A DNA stretch of 64,000 bases from Planctomycetaceae bacterium (GTDB lineage Bacteria > Planctomycetota > Phycisphaerae > SM23-33), in the NCBI GenBank assembly GCA_021371965.1, contig JAJFVE010000183.1, forward strand, positions 46,307 to 110,306. The letters are read 5' to 3'. Below the pieces are notes generated by a model, which saw nothing but the letters and a program-made list of their open reading frames with translations, ran no database searches and had not been told where the DNA came from. Every line of letters begins with the position of its first letter. Positions within the stretch are counted from its first letter, which is position 1. The position numbers were made by a program, and so were the translations under genes. Positions 60,846-64,000 of the stretch are shown here, one piece after another.

Positions 60846-62486
60846 TCAGCGCGGCTTGAAGGTCTTGGAGTCGATGGGTTTTCCGTCGATGCCGATGGCG
60901 GTCATTTCCAGGCCGTCGGCTTTGAGTTCGAACTGCACGAACGAGGTCACGCGGATCCATTTGGCGGTCTTGGTGAACTCGTTGGGCGAACCCTGGCAGT
61001 AGGTCTTGGCCCCGCCGGCGCCGACGATGATGCACGTGACGCCCTTGTCGGGCGTGGGCTCGAGCCGCTCGTAGTTGTAGTCGTACGCCGAGACCAGGGC
61101 CGCGGCCTTGTACTTGCCCAGCATCGGCAGGATCAGCTCACGGCACTGCTTGATCGGCGGAAACGTGCGCTCGCCGGCCCCGCCGTGGGGGCTGCTCTGG
61201 TAACCGTCGGTGTAGCCCGGAAAGTGGTCGAAGGCGATGATGTACTTTTCCTTGGCGGCCTTGAGGACCGATTCGAGCCACTGGGCATTGTCGTTTCCGG
61301 CCTTCCACTCGTACGCCCCGTCGCAACCGATCAGCCGCACGTCTCCGAAGGCGGCTGTCCAGTTCATCGGCTTGTCGTCACCGCCAATGCCGAACGCCCG
61401 GAACACGCGGCCGATGTGGTCGCCGCCGTCGGGGCTCAAATACGTGGGCACAGCCGAGACCAGCGGGCGGTACTGATTGAAGAAGAACGGCTCCCAGTGA
61501 TAATCCCACGTGGCCAGTTCGACGACCTGCCCGACGTGCACGAAGACATCGGGATCCACCGCACGCATGGCGGCCGCCAGAATCGGGCCATTCCTTACCG
61601 TGTACACATGGCACCGCGTGTTGCCCATCGCCACAAGCTTGAAGCCCTTGCCGTCGGCGGCCGGCAGTCGCGCGGCGAACGGCCCGGCCTTGGCTTCATG
61701 TGAGCCGACGCGGCTGGTGATGCTGTAAGTGAACTTTCGCACCCCGCCCGGCAGCGGAACCTTGACCTGGTGGTACAGGCCAAGCTGCGAGCTGGCAGAG
61801 ACCTCCGCACCGGCGGGTTCAGTGGGCCTGGCTGTGACGGTCACGATGGCCGGGATGGGCGTTGCGCAATTAACGGTGGGGCAGCCGGCGTCGATCATGC
61901 CCAGAAGCGGCCCACCCTGAACGGCAGCGGGCTGGGGCGCTGCGGCAAGCAGTTGCAGCGGTTTGGTTGGGCAGGGGTTCTTGCCGGTCGCCAGCGACCA
62001 GAGCGTACCCGAGACCGTCAGCGTGTTGGCGCCCTTGACCAGCACTGCCGCCGGTTCCACGGGAAGTGCAATGTAAACCATCGCCTCCTGCGGACCGGTG
62101 ATGTCCTTGCCGTTGACCTGCACCTTGGTGTACGTCCAGAGCGGGCTGGCGCCGCAGTTCTTATCGCGGGCCTCGCGATGTCCGGCCATGGCGAAGGCGC
62201 TGGCGATGCAGGTCGGCGCCAGCGGCGCCGGCAGCTTTTCGTCAACGTGCGTCAGCCACAACCCCGCCACGGCCGCGGGGTCGTCAACCGTGAATGTGGC
62301 CCGGGCCATGAGCGTCTTGGCTGTCGGGGGCAGAGCGTCGATGAACGTCTTGCCCTCGTCGATGCTGAACTGCCAGGAGGCCTTGAGCACCTGCGTCTTG
62401 ATCTGCGGCGCCTCGGCAGTCTCGCCCGCGGGCGAAGATGAAAATGCCGCAAGTACCGTTAGTGCCGTCGCGATGCATGTCTTCAT
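60846..62486 (-). CDS. Secreted metallophosphoesterase-fold protein with all metal-binding motifs lost
   Basis: 546 residues with a signal peptide (cleavage near residues 20-25). Residues about 30-290 are beta-rich, with a purple-acid-phosphatase-type N-terminal fold. The rest follows the phosphoesterase pattern, but each metal motif is changed: GDxx becomes MGNTRCH, GD becomes HVGQVV, GNHE becomes SPDGGD, HxP becomes DHFPGY, and GHxHxYER becomes AYDYNYER. Neighbouring fold residues (QWLESVLKAA, GVTCIIVGAGGA) remain. It is probably a non-catalytic binding protein; compare the intact enzyme at 18519. Confidence 0.85.
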   Translation of the reverse strand: MKTCIATALTVLAAFSSSPAGETAEAPQIKTQVLKASWQFSIDEGKTFIDALPPTAKTLMARATFTVDDPAAVAGLWLTHVDEKLPAPLAPTCIASAFAMAGHREARDKNCGASPLWTYTKVQVNGKDITGPQEAMVYIALPVEPAAVLVKGANTLTVSGTLWSLATGKNPCPTKPLQLLAAAPQPAAVQGGPLLGMIDAGCPTVNCATPIPAIVTVTARPTEPAGAEVSASSQLGLYHQVKVPLPGGVRKFTYSITSRVGSHEAKAGPFAARLPAADGKGFKLVAMGNTRCHVYTVRNGPILAAAMRAVDPDVFVHVGQVVELATWDYHWEPFFFNQYRPLVSAVPTYLSPDGGDHIGRVFRAFGIGGDDKPMNWTAAFGDVRLIGCDGAYEWKAGNDNAQWLESVLKAAKEKYIIAFDHFPGYTDGYQSSPHGGAGERTFPPIKQCRELILPMLGKYKAAALVSAYDYNYERLEPTPDKGVTCIIVGAGGAKTYCQGSPNEFTKTAKWIRVTSFVQFELKADGLEMTAIGIDGKPIDSKTFKPR

Positions 62487-62598
62487 GGTCGATGATCCTG
62501 TTGGAGAAGGTCTATCACTTCAACCCGCGCCGCGATTATACCGCCCAGACGGTTTTCGATTGAGAGATTCGCTCGCCACGCGGACAATTCCCGGGTGC

Positions 62599-62770
62599 CA
62601 TGGCGGCCGTTTCTTGGCCGCCATGTCCTCGACACGTGATGGGACCGCGGGCGGGACGCCCGCGGAACGCGCGGACGAGACGTCCGCGATACGGACGGGA
62701 GCATGGGCGAGACCTGTCCCTTGGGGACGCCCATGCCACTCACGGGCAAGATGCCCGTGCTACGAGGTGA
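62599..62770 (+). repeat. GCATGGGCG-type hairpin repeat, copy 5 (five hairpins), supplying a ribosome-binding site
   Basis: Stem-loops: CATGGCGGCC/GGCCGCCATG (62599-62625), CCGCGGGCG-GGA-CGCCCGCGG (62645-62665), CGCGGACG-AGA-CGTCCGCG (62670-62688), GCATGGGC...GCCCATGC with an inserted inner GTCCC/GGGAC stem (62701-62737), and CACGGGCA-AGA-TGCCCGTG (62741-62759). It ends CTACGAGGTGA; GAGGTGA (62764-62770) sits 4 nt before ATG 62775. The wider gap 62487-62774 holds nothing else. Confidence 0.88.
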
Positions 62771-62774
62771 CGCC

Positions 62775-63857
62775 ATGAACCTTCTGTATAAAGAGGATTG
62801 GGAGCGAACAAAGGACTTCTATCGCGCGTGGTGGGCGCACGAGAACCCCGGCCGCTGCGGCATGTGGGTGACGGGCGCGCGGGAGAAGCCGCTGCCCTGC
62901 CCGCCGGCGCCGCCGCGGCCCGACACGCCCGAAGAGCGCTGGACGGATCTGGACTACATCAGCGGCTGCGCGGCGAGTTGGATGGGCAGCGCGTACTTCG
63001 GCGGCGAAGCCTTTCCGGTCTGGTCGGCCGGTCACCCCGGCCACGAGAGTTTGCCGGCTTTGCTGGGCTGCCGGGTGGATCTGGACTGGAACACCGGCTG
63101 GGTGCAACCGATCCTGACGGGCGACAGCCTCGACTGCACGCACCTCAAGCTCGACGAGAACAACCCACGCTACGCGCACGTCCTGCGCCTGCAGGCCCGC
63201 GCGGTCAAGGAGTCGGCGGGCAAGTGCATCCCCTCGCTGGTGACCGCGCTGGGCGGCAGCGGCGACACCCTGGCCTGGCTGCGGGGCAGTGAGCCGCTGC
63301 TGTACGATCTGTTCGACCGCCCCGACGACGTGCTGGCCGCCGAGATGTACCTGATGGACCTGTGGATCACCGTCTACAACCGCCTGTACGAAATGACCCG
63401 CGAGGCCGCCGAGGGGGCCACCACGTGGTACCCGCTGTGGGCGCCGGGCAAATTCTACTCGCCGCAGAACGATTTCGCGTACATGATCTCGCCCGAACAC
63501 TACAACAAGCTGTTCCTGCCGGGCATCGTCAAGCAGCTCGAGAATCTCGACTACGCGATCTACCACGTCGACGGCGTGGGCAACTTCAACCACGTCGATG
63601 CGCTGCTGGAACTGCCGCGCCTCCAGGCGTTGCAGATCCTGCCCGGCTCGGGCAAGCCCAGCCCGCTGCATTACATGGACGTGCTCAAGAAGGTGCAGGC
63701 CGCAGGCAAGAACCTCGACATCTTCATCGGCCCCGACGAAGTGCAGCCGGCCCTGAAGGAACTCTCCGCCCGCGGCCTCTTCATTCATACCGGGTGCCGA
63801 ACCGAAGCCGACGCCCGCGAGCTGCTCAAGAAGGCCGAGCGGTGGTCCCACGACTGA
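62775..63857 (+). CDS. Uroporphyrinogen decarboxylase (URO-D)-like protein
   Basis: 360 residues from ATG 62775, with GAGGTGA from the upstream repeat. The C-terminal half fits the URO-D/cobamide-methyltransferase fold: YMISPEHYNKLFLPGIVKQL, YAIYHVDGVGNFNHVDALLE, LQILPGSGKPSP, and FIGPDEVQPALKELSARGLF. The family includes heme-pathway URO-D and the corrinoid-dependent methyltransferases MtaA/MtbA. The HxC zinc ligands of the latter are not seen, so the reaction is unknown. Such proteins are numerous in this phylum. Confidence 0.8.
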   Translation: MNLLYKEDWERTKDFYRAWWAHENPGRCGMWVTGAREKPLPCPPAPPRPDTPEERWTDLDYISGCAASWMGSAYFGGEAFPVWSAGHPGHESLPALLGCRVDLDWNTGWVQPILTGDSLDCTHLKLDENNPRYAHVLRLQARAVKESAGKCIPSLVTALGGSGDTLAWLRGSEPLLYDLFDRPDDVLAAEMYLMDLWITVYNRLYEMTREAAEGATTWYPLWAPGKFYSPQNDFAYMISPEHYNKLFLPGIVKQLENLDYAIYHVDGVGNFNHVDALLELPRLQALQILPGSGKPSPLHYMDVLKKVQAAGKNLDIFIGPDEVQPALKELSARGLFIHTGCRTEADARELLKKAERWSHD

Positions 63858-63866
63858 AAAACGGGA

Positions 63867-63935
63867 GTTACGTCCACGAATGTCACGAATGTCACGAATG
63901 GGAAAAGACAAAGAAACAAGAAGACAAGGAGCTGT
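63867..63935. repeat. CACGAATGT word repeat, copy 2
   Basis: GTTACGTCCACGAATGTCAC then GAATGTCACGAATGGG, followed by AAAAGACAAAGAAACAAGAA. Matches copy 1 at 58072. Its purine-rich tail includes AAGGAG (63926-63931), the apparent ribosome-binding site of the next gene. Confidence 0.75.
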
Positions 63936-63939
63936 GAAG

Positions 63940-64000
63940 ATGGCAGACAATCTGAGCGACGATCTGCGGGACAATAGTTATGTGGCTCCTTCGGTCATTC
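63940..64000 (+). CDS. Start of a gene cut by the window end
   Basis: ATG 63940 with AAGGAG 8 nt upstream opens a frame reading MADNLSDDLRDNSYVAPSVI to the end of the window. Too short to identify. Its position after the URO-D-like gene suggests a related operon. Confidence 0.6.
   Translation, partial: MADNLSDDLRDNSYVAPSVI

Noticed and set aside
62703..62774. N-terminal extensions of the URO-D-like protein, and likewise of rnr (from 22093)
   Set aside because: The extra residues (MGETCPLGTPMPL; MGETPTLL) are translations of the hairpin repeat. Downstream ATGs have proper ribosome-binding sites and match family starts.

Overview
The window is GC-rich bacterial chromosome that looks like Planctomycetota, most likely the class Phycisphaerae. 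I infer this from three proteins with C-terminal PEP-CTERM sorting tags, a type II pseudopilin-like protein, a dimeric-type glycyl-tRNA synthetase, retained MreB, an anaerobic sulfatase-maturase-like radical SAM protein, several planctomycete-style secreted proteins of unknown function, and intergenic spaces filled with characteristic hairpin repeats. No rRNA, tRNA, CRISPR array, insertion sequence, phage gene or replication origin was recognised. About 48 complete genes and one partial gene are supported.

Layout. 1-9 kb: a DUF58 protein and a 2478-residue surface protein made of autotransporter-type beta repeats with an embedded PA14-like domain. 9-14 kb: ribF and an nrnA-like gene, then a promoter, a full cobalamin riboswitch and an intrinsic terminator in front of a PEP-CTERM protein, a pseudopilin and a small lipoprotein. 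14-18 kb: an RND efflux pair. 18-22 kb: a PEP-CTERM phosphoesterase, an SGNH hydrolase, a zinc-ribbon membrane protein and a lone HicB-like protein. 22-30 kb: RNase R and a translationally coupled TolC/MacA/MacB-type export operon. 30-36 kb: a radical SAM maturase and two tandem paralogous secreted proteins. 36-41 kb: HAD phosphatase, amidohydrolase, glyQS and 6-phosphogluconate dehydrogenase. 40-44 kb (minus): an NtrB-like kinase, a LarA-family protein and an NtrC-like regulator in one apparent operon. 44-50 kb: cold-shock protein, pnp, rpsO, a CheY-like regulator, a flavoprotein and an ACT protein. 50-57 kb: lnt with an insertion, a HEAT lipoprotein, and a coiled-coil/small membrane protein/mreB set. 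57-64 kb: YbaK-type deacylase, HhH-GPD glycosylase, MFS transporter, a phosphoesterase-fold protein lacking all catalytic motifs, and a uroporphyrinogen-decarboxylase-like protein.

Themes. Envelope and surface functions dominate: three sorted surface proteins, two efflux systems, Lnt, MreB and many lipoproteins. RNA metabolism is represented by RNase R, PNPase, NrnA and a cold-shock protein. The two most unusual signals are (i) a B12 riboswitch controlling a surface protein, possibly with the pseudopilin and lipoprotein behind it, and no recognisable B12 gene nearby; and (ii) two classes of intergenic repeat. One is a family of short hairpins with compensatory base changes whose 3' edge supplies a Shine-Dalgarno sequence to downstream genes. 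The other is a set of long imperfect palindromes built from degenerate 7-12 nt words.
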